A stretch of 64,000 nucleotides of DNA from an uncultured Poribacteria bacterium (lineage in GTDB: Bacteria > Poribacteria > WGA-4E > WGA-3G): the NCBI GenBank assembly GCA_951812525.1, contig OX638316.1, forward strand, positions 1 to 64,000, written 5' to 3'. The position numbers were made by a program, and so were the translations under genes. The stretch's first letter is position 1. Every line of letters starts with the position of its first letter. A model generated the notes under the pieces. It was not told the origin of the DNA. It did no database searches and saw nothing but the letters and a program-made list of their open reading frames with translations. This document shows positions 1 through 7,678 of this stretch, one piece after another.

Positions 1-93
1 GTAAATAAGTAAACAGGTTTACCGGGAAATAACGTTAATTTTCTCCGTCAGATAATAAATCCACGGCAAAAGGAAGCAATTGTCAACACTGTA

Positions 94-597
94 TTGGGAG
101 ATGTTTTCAGCTATCCGAAATGGTTAGATGTCCTTGAGGAACTTGGATTAACACCTGCTGAGTCACTAAATCCACAACTGGAACAACCTACAGACCGTGG
201 CGACAGTCCTGCCGAGAGCATAGCACATAAGCGACTCAAAGATTATGTAGCGCAGTATCCGAAATCCGTTGGACTGAAAAAGTCGCTAGCACCTGGTGAC
301 ACAGAGTATGTTCTAAGATCAGGTGACCGAGTTGATGTCTTCTTTCAAAGCACTCAATGCCATATCGTAGTAGAGGTTAAATCTCGTATCTCAGACGAAT
401 CCGATTTGAGACGTGGTTTCTTCCAGTGTGTGAAATACCGAGCGGTTCTCAGAGCTTGCCGAAACCTTGAAGGTGAGACATACGAGGTCGATGCTCTACT
501 TGCCATGGAAGGTTCGCTGCCTGACGAACTCATTCCAGTTAGGAATACACTTGGTGTGAAGGTGATTGAAAACATTCAGGTTAAGGACAACTACTAA
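94..597 (+). CDS. PD-(D/E)XK nuclease-like protein, 5' end uncertain
   Basis: Soluble protein of at least 167 residues. The C-terminal half has the strand pattern of a restriction-endonuclease-like fold: D81 in RVDVFF followed by E94-V-K96 in VVEVKSR, then a helix with RRGFFQCVKYRAVL. The D-x12-ExK spacing fits the PD-(D/E)XK superfamily; the substrate is unknown. The only conventional start is a TTG at 94, with no well-placed ribosome site (a purine-rich AAGGAAG lies about 18 bases upstream). The frame is open back to a stop at 10-12, and the codons from 13 translate to plausible protein (NFLRQIINPRQKEAI...). The gene may therefore start at a rare codon or be the tail of a longer gene broken by a frameshift at the window edge. 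It is followed by another nuclease-like gene and a protease gene on the same strand. Nuclease fold is moderately sure, biological role unknown. Confidence 0.6.
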   Translation: MGDVFSYPKWLDVLEELGLTPAESLNPQLEQPTDRGDSPAESIAHKRLKDYVAQYPKSVGLKKSLAPGDTEYVLRSGDRVDVFFQSTQCHIVVEVKSRISDESDLRRGFFQCVKYRAVLRACRNLEGETYEVDALLAMEGSLPDELIPVRNTLGVKVIENIQVKDNY

Positions 598-654
598 CCG
601 AGCATATTCCGCAAGTTTTACGTTAGCACTATAAAAAAGATTGGCATACTAAAT

Positions 655-1881
655 ATGGAAAGATTATTTTCAAATACTTTATGGTTTGACGTTGAACAGG
701 GCGTACTCAAAGCGATGGAAGCCGAGATCAACACTTGGGATGGAGATCAATTGCTCGATACATCCATAGATGATCTTTGCGAGCATTTTGTTGAGAAATA
801 CCGGATTGACGTTCCAGTTCTCAATAGGAATGAGATAATCATAGACTACGAAGACACACATATTGACCTCAGTGGAGGTATAAGGCACAGTATTGACGAT
901 CGAAATGGTTCTGTTCAGGTTCAGGGGATTAGAATCGAAATCACCGTGCCATACACAGGAAACACAGCCGCATTCTTTTCTCAACCAACCTCTTCTTCAG
1001 TTAATCGACCTCGCGCGCATGTCAACCACAGAAAGAAGCATCTTATCTTGGTAATTCCTGGTGCATATCTTGAACATGACGCGGTACTTCAAACGATTAA
1101 TAGTACGCTTGATAAAATTGATGCTTATCTAGATGCTCTTCGTGAAGATGCTGCCAAACTGAACGGCGATCTTGACTTGATCGCACGTCAATGTATTGAA
1201 GAACGTTGCTCAAGGTTATCGGCGAATCGGGATTTAGTTAAATCACTTCCCTTCAAACTCAAACAGCGTAGTAATTCGCTAAGAACTCACGAAGTTCCCA
1301 AGGTGCGTAGGAAAATCACACCAAAGTCTCCACAGACAAGCACACAACCCTACCAATCCAAATTATACCTTGATGAAAAGAATTACGAATACATACTTAA
1401 GGTTATGGAAAATATGACTCGAGTCATGGAACTTAGTCCTGCTGCCTTCTCAGACATGGGTGAAGAAGTATTACGATGGCATTTCCTGGTTCAATTAAAC
1501 GGACATTACGTAGGTCAAGCTACTGGTGAAACATTCAACTACGAAGGAAAAACCGATATTTTGATTCGATCTGCAGGAAAAAATATTTTCATCGCCGAAT
1601 GCAAATATTGGGGTGGTCCCAAGAAACTAACGGAAACAATCGATCAACTTTTGGGATACAGTTCTTGGCGTGACACCAAAGTGGCAGTGATCATTTTTAA
1701 TAAAAATAAGAATTTCACTAAGGTTTTAGAAAAGATCAAATTAACGACGAAAGAACATCCCAATTGCCAGCGTGAATTAGAACGACGCTCAGAAACATCT
1801 TTCCGTTTTATTTTTTCTCATCGAGATGATCCGAATAGAGAAATGACACTTACCGTAATGGCATTTGATGTTCCGAAATGA
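655..1881 (+). CDS. Restriction-endonuclease-like protein with C-terminal D/ECK nuclease motif
   Basis: A 408-residue soluble protein with no signal peptide or membrane segment. Residues 1-240 are not recognised; they include a helical stretch around 155-200. The C-terminal region has D301 in GKTDILIR and E315-C-K317 in IAECKYW, the spaced D...ExK signature of PD-(D/E)XK nucleases, followed by QLLGYSSWRDTKVAVIIF, a helix-strand pattern common in these folds. The ATG at 655 has no clear ribosome site, although the coding pattern begins there. It lies 57 bases after another nuclease-like gene and 114 bases before a trypsin-like protease gene, all on the + strand, and the block looks AT-richer than the housekeeping genes to the right. 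Defence or mobile-element function is an inference from the nuclease fold and company. Confidence 0.65.
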   Translation: MERLFSNTLWFDVEQGVLKAMEAEINTWDGDQLLDTSIDDLCEHFVEKYRIDVPVLNRNEIIIDYEDTHIDLSGGIRHSIDDRNGSVQVQGIRIEITVPYTGNTAAFFSQPTSSSVNRPRAHVNHRKKHLILVIPGAYLEHDAVLQTINSTLDKIDAYLDALREDAAKLNGDLDLIARQCIEERCSRLSANRDLVKSLPFKLKQRSNSLRTHEVPKVRRKITPKSPQTSTQPYQSKLYLDEKNYEYILKVMENMTRVMELSPAAFSDMGEEVLRWHFLVQLNGHYVGQATGETFNYEGKTDILIRSAGKNIFIAECKYWGGPKKLTETIDQLLGYSSWRDTKVAVIIFNKNKNFTKVLEKIKLTTKEHPNCQRELERRSETSFRFIFSHRDDPNREMTLTVMAFDVPK

Positions 1882-1995
1882 ACTAGAAATAACAGTATAA
1901 CCAATCAATGCATGGAATCCTGCTAACAAGCAGATACTTAATAACGTTTACTATTCATTTTATCTGTTATGATATGCACCCAATGAGGAACCTAA

Positions 1996-2784
1996 ATGAC
2001 AAATACATTTTTTGAACATCAGATAGCTTATATCACTACCAAAATTACTATCGAAACTCCAAGTAAAACTGGTGTCGGAACGGGGTTCTTTTATGAGGCA
2101 CCTCTGAATAACGATACAAATAGATCTCTCACATTGTTAATATCAAATAAACATGTGTTTTTTAATCCGAAAGGAAGATTAATTGTCAGCCTGAATTGTA
2201 AGAAAGAAGATGACACTCCAGAATTTGGAAATGTAATTACATTTGATCAGATAGGATTTGAAAAAGCATATTTTATTCACCCTGATCCAGAGGTCGACTT
2301 AGCATGCATTAATGTTTCCAAAATTTCGCGCACAAATGCCTTTTATAAATGCCTACACAACGACCTCTTGAGGCGGATAGATTACGATAGAATCGCGGTA
2401 GGAAGCGAAGTTATATTTGTAGGTTATCCAGACGGTCGCTATGACACTGTTAACAACTTGCCTTTAATCAGAAAAGGGTGGGTTGCGTCAATGCCTAATA
2501 TTGATTTTAATGGCAGAGGTCAAATTGTTATTGATGCCCAAGTATTTCAAGGATCAAGTGGTAGTCCTGTCTTCGTTAGTTGGGATGGCAAGTATTCATT
2601 ATTCGGTGTTGTTTCGGAGACAATGGTGCGTGATTCAGAACTTCAAATCTTACAAGCAAATACTCCACAACTTGGAGTTGAAGAGGTACTTGGACTTGGT
2701 ATTGTTATAAAGCAGAGACACGTCCAAGAACTTATAGATTACGCTGTTAATGAGCATATACGAAGAACTTCTTCAAGTTCCTAA
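1996..2784 (+). CDS. Cytosolic trypsin-like serine protease
   Basis: A 262-residue chymotrypsin-fold protease. The triad can be read as H53 (SNKHVFF), D101 (EVDLACI) and S188 in GSSGSPVF, the counterpart of the GDSGGP motif. There is no signal peptide or membrane anchor and no PDZ domain, so it is not a DegP/HtrA type and probably acts inside the cell. The start ATG has GAGGAA six to eleven bases upstream. Cytosolic trypsin-like domains are known from bacterial conflict systems, where they are thought to cleave host or partner proteins once triggered. Its position right behind two nuclease-like genes fits that idea, but no sensor domain is visible in the protein. Protease call is strong; role is inferred. 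Confidence 0.8.
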   Translation: MTNTFFEHQIAYITTKITIETPSKTGVGTGFFYEAPLNNDTNRSLTLLISNKHVFFNPKGRLIVSLNCKKEDDTPEFGNVITFDQIGFEKAYFIHPDPEVDLACINVSKISRTNAFYKCLHNDLLRRIDYDRIAVGSEVIFVGYPDGRYDTVNNLPLIRKGWVASMPNIDFNGRGQIVIDAQVFQGSSGSPVFVSWDGKYSLFGVVSETMVRDSELQILQANTPQLGVEEVLGLGIVIKQRHVQELIDYAVNEHIRRTSSSS

Positions 2785-2822
2785 CCAAATGCTTTTCCTG
2801 TGAGATTTCTTCTGCGAGTATT

Positions 2823-2980
2823 TCTATACACATATCGCCCCGCTAGGGCTGCCTTTTTGAGATGAGTATCGGTATTACAAACACCTCCCTCTAAAAATGG
2901 ATATTTATAGACCTAGCACTCCTCTGGAGTGCGGCGGTTGAGTGACTTTTTTCTATAGACATGTTGCTCCTTCGGAGCAA
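2823..2980. repeat. Array of three short hairpins with a shared leader
   Basis: Three stem-loops follow each other, each preceded by a TATA(G/C)AC-like leader: GCCC/GGGC at 2837-2849 after TCTATACACATAT, GCACTCC-TCT-GGAGTGC at 2916-2932 after TTATAGACCTA, and TTGCTCC-TTC-GGAGCAA at 2964-2980 after TCTATAGACATG. Loops are three bases or close to it, while stem sequences differ yet stay paired. They lie behind the protease gene but lack terminator T-tracts, so they look like copies of a dispersed palindromic element, not attenuators. Confidence 0.55.
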
Positions 2981-3162
2981 AAATCCGGATTGGAAAGAAA
3001 TGGGCGATTTTTACGACAGACACCAATCATAAGAACGAAAATCCACCACCCACAGGTAGGTATACGTATAGACAACGGTATCTTCGTGTTTTCCATGCCA
3101 GAGGCGTATATGTCTCGTAAAATTAAGATTGGGAAATTGCACCTATCTGCTTAGGAACACAA

Positions 3163-3300
3163 ATGGAATACATTGTTATTATTGAAGAAGATGAAAACGG
3201 TTGCAGTGCTTATATTCCCGATCTTCCCGGATGCATTGCTGCAGGCGAGGTTGGGAATGCAGATCGCATGAATCAACGGTATTCATGCCGTGTGGCATGA
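3163..3300 (+). pseudogene. Truncated HicB-like antitoxin remnant
   Basis: The ATG at 3163 opens a 45-codon frame whose first 29 residues match the start of HicB-family antitoxins: MEYIVIIEEDENGCSAYIPD then LPGCIAAGE. In full-length HicB this N-terminal RNase-H-like domain continues with a helix and further strands. Here the frame runs into unrelated repeat DNA and stops at 3298-3300. The junction falls just before a CATGCC-GTGT-GGCATG hairpin (3284-3299), which suggests that a repeat insertion or deletion cut the gene. No hicA toxin gene is next to it. Confident as a remnant, unlikely to be functional. Confidence 0.65.
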
Positions 3301-3684
3301 ACCGGGTCGAGTACGCCACAAAACCTTGCCTACCGCTTTAAGGGGACGAGAAAGCGTCGGGGTTACAAACCCCTCCTACAGAGAACAAGGATGAGTAGAA
3401 AGAGTGGTTTGGGTAAGATATTAAGTTAAATCTAATTTATTATTTCGCGTTTCACGGAGAATGCGAATATTGAATCTCAAGAACCCACGTCCTGCCTGCC
3501 TCGAAAAAACGCTCCGTGAAGCCTCCGTGAATTGAGAAAGGAGTCAGGATTACAAATCCCTCCTACAAAAAACGCTTACAATGAGAAAAGAGTCGGGGTT
3601 ACAAATCCCTCCTACAAAAAACGCTTAAAATGGGACAATCCTTCCATAATTTCCACCTCTGAAGATATAGCACTACTCTGATTT
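3301..3684. repeat. Repeat-filled intergenic DNA with 49-bp tandem duplication
   Basis: No gene is visible here. A hairpin GGGGTT-ACA-AACCCC followed by TCCTACA lies at 3357-3382. TTCACGGAG near 3449 is inverted near 3512 as CTCCGTGAA. A 49-bp unit is repeated head to tail twice at 3534-3632; each copy contains GG(A/G)(T/T)T-ACA-AATCC followed by CTCCTACA. The same hairpin with a CCTACA tail returns at 16318-16479 and 34884-34908, so this is a dispersed family. Confidence 0.7.
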
Positions 3685-3718
3685 TTGTGACACCTGTTTC
3701 TGTAAAATATGATATAAT
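3685..3718 (+). promoter_or_regulatory. Possible sigma70 promoter for the carboxypeptidase gene
   Basis: TTGTGA at 3685-3690 is followed after 18 bases by TATGAT (3709-3714), which overlaps a perfect TATAAT at 3713-3718. It lies about 60 bases upstream of the carboxypeptidase ATG. The -10 is good, the -35 is weak. Confidence 0.4.
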
Positions 3719-3776
3719 GCGCTTATGAGGCGATGGGTCTGAGTCTTGCGAAGAAAAAGTAGGGAGAAAATCTGAT

Positions 3777-5258
3777 ATGAGTGAACAGGAAAAGAAAGAT
3801 TCTGAAGAAAGTTCGGCTGAAGAGAAAAATTCACCTACACCTGAAGATAACCTCTCGGTTACACATCATAGCGTCACGATTAATGGTGAAGAGATCCGAT
3901 ACACGGCGACAACAGGAACACTCGTGCTGAAGGAGGAGATCGATAAGGAAGGCGAGAAGGCGAAAGCCTCAGTCTTTTTTATTGCTTATACTCGCGACGA
4001 TGTAGAAGATATGTCCAAACGTCCGGTAACTTTCTCGTTTAACGGGGGTCCTGGATCGTCATCGGTGTGGTTGCATTTAGGTGTGTTGGGACCGCGGTGT
4101 GTGGAACCCGACGCAGATGGTGAATTGCCGCATCCGCCCTATCAACTCAAGAATAATGAATGTTCCATTTTAGACAAAACAGATTTGGTCTTTATTGATC
4201 CGGTGAGTACTGGATTCAGTAGAGCGGTGCCGGGGGAAGAGGCGAAGCAATTCCACGGTTTTAAGAAGGATATTGAGTCCGTAGGGGACTTTATTCTGCT
4301 CTATTTGGGACGCTACAAACGGTGGGGTTCACCTAAGTTTCTGATCGGTGAAAGTTATGGAACGACGCGTGCGGGAGGACTTTCGGGTTACCTTCAGGAA
4401 CGACACGGCACCTACCTTAACGGCATTATGCTCGTCTCGGTTGTGCTGAATTTTCAGACAATTCGGTTTGCACCGGGAAACGATCTTCCTTATATCCTCT
4501 ATTTGCCTACATACGCAGCTACGGCACTTTATCACGATAAATTGGAGACAGATTCCCAATTTGAGTCCTTCGTAGACGAGGTCCGAGAATTCGCTATGGG
4601 CGAATACACGACCGCCTTGATGCAAGGCAGCACACTATCCGATGATCAACGCGCTAACATTACGCAACAACTCGCCAAATATACCGGACTGACCGCCGAA
4701 TATATTGAACAGACGGATTTGCGAATCAACATTATGCGCTTTTGCAAGGAACTCCTCCGGGATGAAGGTCGCACGGTCGGACGTTTCGATAGTCGGTACA
4801 AAGGTATTGATCGTGATGCTGCAGGTGAGATGTTTGAATACGATCCTAGTTCGGCAGTCGTACAAGGCGCGTATACCGCTATGCTGAACTATTACGTGCG
4901 TGATGAACTTGATTTTGCGTCTGATCTTCCGTATGAAATCCTGAGCCGACGTGTGCATCCGTGGGACTACAGTGAGCACCAGAACGCATACGTTAACGTT
5001 GCAGATACACTTAGAAAGGCGATGACTACTAATCCGGCATTAAAGGTCTTTGTCGCTAACGGTTATTACGATCTGGCAACACCATTTTTGGCATCAGAGT
5101 ATACCTTCAGCCACCTTGGACTCGATAAATCCTTGCAGGATAACATCACGATGGCTTACTATCAGGCAGGACACATGATGTACATCGACCAAGGCGAATT
5201 GGCGAAGATGAAAAGAGATCTGGATGCTTACCTTGATAATGTGCTTTCTGGGGAGTAG
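3777..5258 (+). CDS. Serine carboxypeptidase, peptidase family S10
   Basis: A 493-residue alpha/beta-hydrolase peptidase that removes C-terminal residues from peptides. The family marker FNGGPGSSS is present near residue 90, and the triad can be placed at S193 (GESYGT), D432 (NGYYDLATP) and H466 (GHMMY). The first 25 residues are acidic and there is no signal peptide, so unlike the secreted or vacuolar eukaryotic enzymes this one may be cytoplasmic. The ATG at 3777 has GGGAGA upstream. A Gfo/Idh/MocA gene starts two bases after the stop, so the two are probably one transcript, perhaps for peptide and sugar-derivative catabolism. Family assignment is secure; substrate is not known. Confidence 0.9.
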   Translation: MSEQEKKDSEESSAEEKNSPTPEDNLSVTHHSVTINGEEIRYTATTGTLVLKEEIDKEGEKAKASVFFIAYTRDDVEDMSKRPVTFSFNGGPGSSSVWLHLGVLGPRCVEPDADGELPHPPYQLKNNECSILDKTDLVFIDPVSTGFSRAVPGEEAKQFHGFKKDIESVGDFILLYLGRYKRWGSPKFLIGESYGTTRAGGLSGYLQERHGTYLNGIMLVSVVLNFQTIRFAPGNDLPYILYLPTYAATALYHDKLETDSQFESFVDEVREFAMGEYTTALMQGSTLSDDQRANITQQLAKYTGLTAEYIEQTDLRINIMRFCKELLRDEGRTVGRFDSRYKGIDRDAAGEMFEYDPSSAVVQGAYTAMLNYYVRDELDFASDLPYEILSRRVHPWDYSEHQNAYVNVADTLRKAMTTNPALKVFVANGYYDLATPFLASEYTFSHLGLDKSLQDNITMAYYQAGHMMYIDQGELAKMKRDLDAYLDNVLSGE

Positions 5259-5260
5259 GT

Positions 5261-6304
5261 ATGAGTTATCAGAGAGAATTTGAGAAACGGTTAAATGTTG
5301 CAGTTGTCGGCGTGGGTTCACACGGCTATCGGAATGTCCTACCGACATTGAATTTTCTTCCGGTTCGGTTGAAAGCGTTGTGCGATCTTAATATAGAACT
5401 TGCCCGCATTACCGCCAAACAGTACGGTGCCGATGCGTTTTATCCAAGCATGGCAGAGATGTTCGAGAACGAGGAACTAGATGCGATTTTTCTGTGCGCG
5501 CCGCCGCGCCTGCATCCTGAACTGGCGTGCGAAGCCCTAGATGCTGGGATGCATGTATGGATGGAAAAACCGCCTGGGATGTTCGCCGATGAGGTCTCGG
5601 AGATGATCGCTCACCGGAAGGATCGTGTCGTGGTGGTCGGATTCAAAAAGGCATTCATGCCCGCTACGCAGAAGATTATTGAAATTTTCGCAACTGACGA
5701 ATATGGTCCCTTACGAAGCATTTTAGGGGTCTATCCGATGACGATTTCGAGCGATGGGAAGCGTGTGCTACGCGAGAAAGAGCATACCAACTGGCTCCAA
5801 AACGGGTGTCATCCGTTATCCCTGTTTGTAGCGGTCGGTGGAAAAGTTTCAAACGTGACCGTTCACAGGAATCAGTGGGGTGGTGGGGCGTGTATACTGG
5901 AATACGAAAACGGGGCATTCGGAAACTTTCATCTGGCTAATGGTACAGGAGGCGGGCAACCTTCGGAAATCTATCAGTTTTTTGGAAATGGATGTCACGC
6001 CGAAATTCGGAACAGCACTCGTGTTTTACTCCAGCGCGGCATGCCGTTTAACTATAGCGGTAGCACCAGTTATGTGCCTGAAGGCTTTGATAGCGGTGCC
6101 ATTGTCTGGGAGCCACAGAACAGTCTCGGCACACTTGAAAATAAAGGACTCTTTATACAGGGTTTCTATCAAGAGATGCGGTATTTTTGCGATTGCATTC
6201 TGGAAGGCAGGCCGGCAGAGCAAGGGTCGCTTGAGTTCGCTTTAGAAGTGATGAAAGTTTATGAAGCGGGACTTCGTTCCGAAGGTGAGACTGTTGCTGT
6301 TTAG
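5261..6304 (+). CDS. Gfo/Idh/MocA-family oxidoreductase
   Basis: A 347-residue NAD(P)-dependent dehydrogenase. The N-terminal Rossmann fold begins with [13 protein letters not shown], and the family's EKP motif appears as VWMEKPPGM near residue 105, followed by the alpha/beta substrate domain. Such enzymes oxidise or reduce sugars, inositols and related polyols; the specific substrate cannot be told. The start two bases after the carboxypeptidase stop points to translational coupling. Length is usual for the family. Confidence 0.88.
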   Translation: MSYQREFEKRLNVAVVGVGSHGYRNVLPTLNFLPVRLKALCDLNIELARITAKQYGADAFYPSMAEMFENEELDAIFLCAPPRLHPELACEALDAGMHVWMEKPPGMFADEVSEMIAHRKDRVVVVGFKKAFMPATQKIIEIFATDEYGPLRSILGVYPMTISSDGKRVLREKEHTNWLQNGCHPLSLFVAVGGKVSNVTVHRNQWGGGACILEYENGAFGNFHLANGTGGGQPSEIYQFFGNGCHAEIRNSTRVLLQRGMPFNYSGSTSYVPEGFDSGAIVWEPQNSLGTLENKGLFIQGFYQEMRYFCDCILEGRPAEQGSLEFALEVMKVYEAGLRSEGETVAV

Positions 6305-6365
6305 TAAGTGCTGAAGTTGTTTTCATTATCCGTATCAGGCATTCGGAAGTTCAACAGTTTGTGCC

Positions 6366-6468
6366 GTTGGGTTTCGCTACATTTATCTATATCCACGGAT
6401 TATCGAAAACCAACATTAGTTCTATACATGAGACGGGCCCTGGTCATTCACCGCTCAACCCAACCTAC
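6366..6468. repeat. Long-loop inverted repeat with CTAC end
   Basis: GTTGGGTTTCGC at 6366-6377 is inverted at 6451-6468 as CCGCTCAACCCAACCTAC, with about 75 bases between the arms. The same pair with different filling occurs at 12042-12141. It occupies the gap between the oxidoreductase and aldo/keto reductase genes, together with an AT-rich stretch before the next ribosome site. Confidence 0.55.
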
Positions 6469-6521
6469 ATCTATATGTGCTTTTTTTTATCGAACTCACC
6501 ATATAATAATGGAGGGAAAAC

Positions 6522-7535
6522 GTGGAATACAGGAGACTGGGAAAAAGTGGACTTAAGGTATCCGAAATTTGTTTAGGAACGATGACCTTCGGTCACGGTG
6601 CTGATGAGGCAGAATCAAACAAGATGGTGCATCTAGCGTGCGATGCGGGTGTGAACTTTTTTGATACGGCTAACTCCTATGCCGATGGCGAATCTGAAGT
6701 CCTGCTGGGTAAAGCACTCAAGGGTAGGCGGCGTGGCGCGGTTGTCGCGACGAAGTTTTCCAACCCGATGGGTACCGGCCCCAACGACTCTGGGATGTCT
6801 CGCGTCCATATCATGCAGGCGATTGATGATAGCCTCAAACGTCTACAAATGGATTACGTAGACATCTACTATATTCACCACGTTGATATACAAACCCCAT
6901 TAGAGGAGATGCTTCAAGCACTGGAAGATCTCGTCCGACAAGGGAAAGTCCGTTACACGGCGTGCAGTAACTACCAAGCGTGGCGATTATCCGAGGCGTT
7001 ATGGCTCAGTGATACGAACGGTTGGACCCAGTTTTCGTGTTATCAACCGCAATATAGTCTTGTTGTGCGGGATATAGAGCAAGAACTCGTTCCACTCTGT
7101 GAACTCAAAGGTTTGGGCGTAGTCGTATGGAGTCCGTTAGCAGGTGGCTACCTCTCTGGTAAATACAAACCAGGGGAACGTACGCAAGGCGGAACGCGAT
7201 CGGCTGAAGGTTGGGCATATCCAGAACGCTATTTTGCTGACAACGCCGACGAAACGTTACAGACACTCCTTGATGTTTCTGATGAACTCGGACGTAGTCC
7301 GGCGCAAGTCGCACTCCGTTGGGTGCTTGAACAACGAGCGATGACTTCGGTGATTGTCGGTGCGAGGCATGTAGAGCATTTGCGTGATAACGTCGGTGCA
7401 GCTGGGTGGCGGCTTGAAGGTAGCGCGCTTCAAAAACTCAACGATGTTTCACATCTACCAGATCGCTATCCTGAAGCGATGGAAAAAAATATGCATGAAC
7501 GACGGGACAGTGCTGTCAAAATGCCAAGTTTGTAG
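6522..7535 (+). CDS. Aldo/keto reductase
   Basis: A 337-residue NADPH-dependent oxidoreductase of the aldo/keto reductase superfamily, (beta/alpha)8 barrel. The catalytic tetrad can be read as D48, Y53 (FFDTANSYADG), K78 (VATKFS) and H119 (YYIHHVD). The C-terminal part carries the cofactor-binding pattern SVIVGARHVEHL. The start is GTG at 6522, set by GGAGGG just upstream; no ATG fits. It follows the oxidoreductase gene on the same strand after a repeat element. Substrate is unknown; similar proteins reduce sugar-derived aldehydes and ketones. Confidence 0.9.
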   Translation: MEYRRLGKSGLKVSEICLGTMTFGHGADEAESNKMVHLACDAGVNFFDTANSYADGESEVLLGKALKGRRRGAVVATKFSNPMGTGPNDSGMSRVHIMQAIDDSLKRLQMDYVDIYYIHHVDIQTPLEEMLQALEDLVRQGKVRYTACSNYQAWRLSEALWLSDTNGWTQFSCYQPQYSLVVRDIEQELVPLCELKGLGVVVWSPLAGGYLSGKYKPGERTQGGTRSAEGWAYPERYFADNADETLQTLLDVSDELGRSPAQVALRWVLEQRAMTSVIVGARHVEHLRDNVGAAGWRLEGSALQKLNDVSHLPDRYPEAMEKNMHERRDSAVKMPSL

Positions 7536-7678
7536 AAGTCAAGCATAGCAAAATAACGAACCTTTCTCTTTCAGATCTGACTAAACTTAAACAGTGAACA
7601 CCTTTTAGGAAATGCAGAGGGTACGGAAGGACATATTACACCTTTTACACCTTGGAAGATCAGAAGGAGGTCTTCGTG

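Noticed and set aside
2942-3154. 70-codon ORF behind the protease gene
   Set aside because: It starts inside the third hairpin repeat, has no ribosome site and no protein-like pattern.
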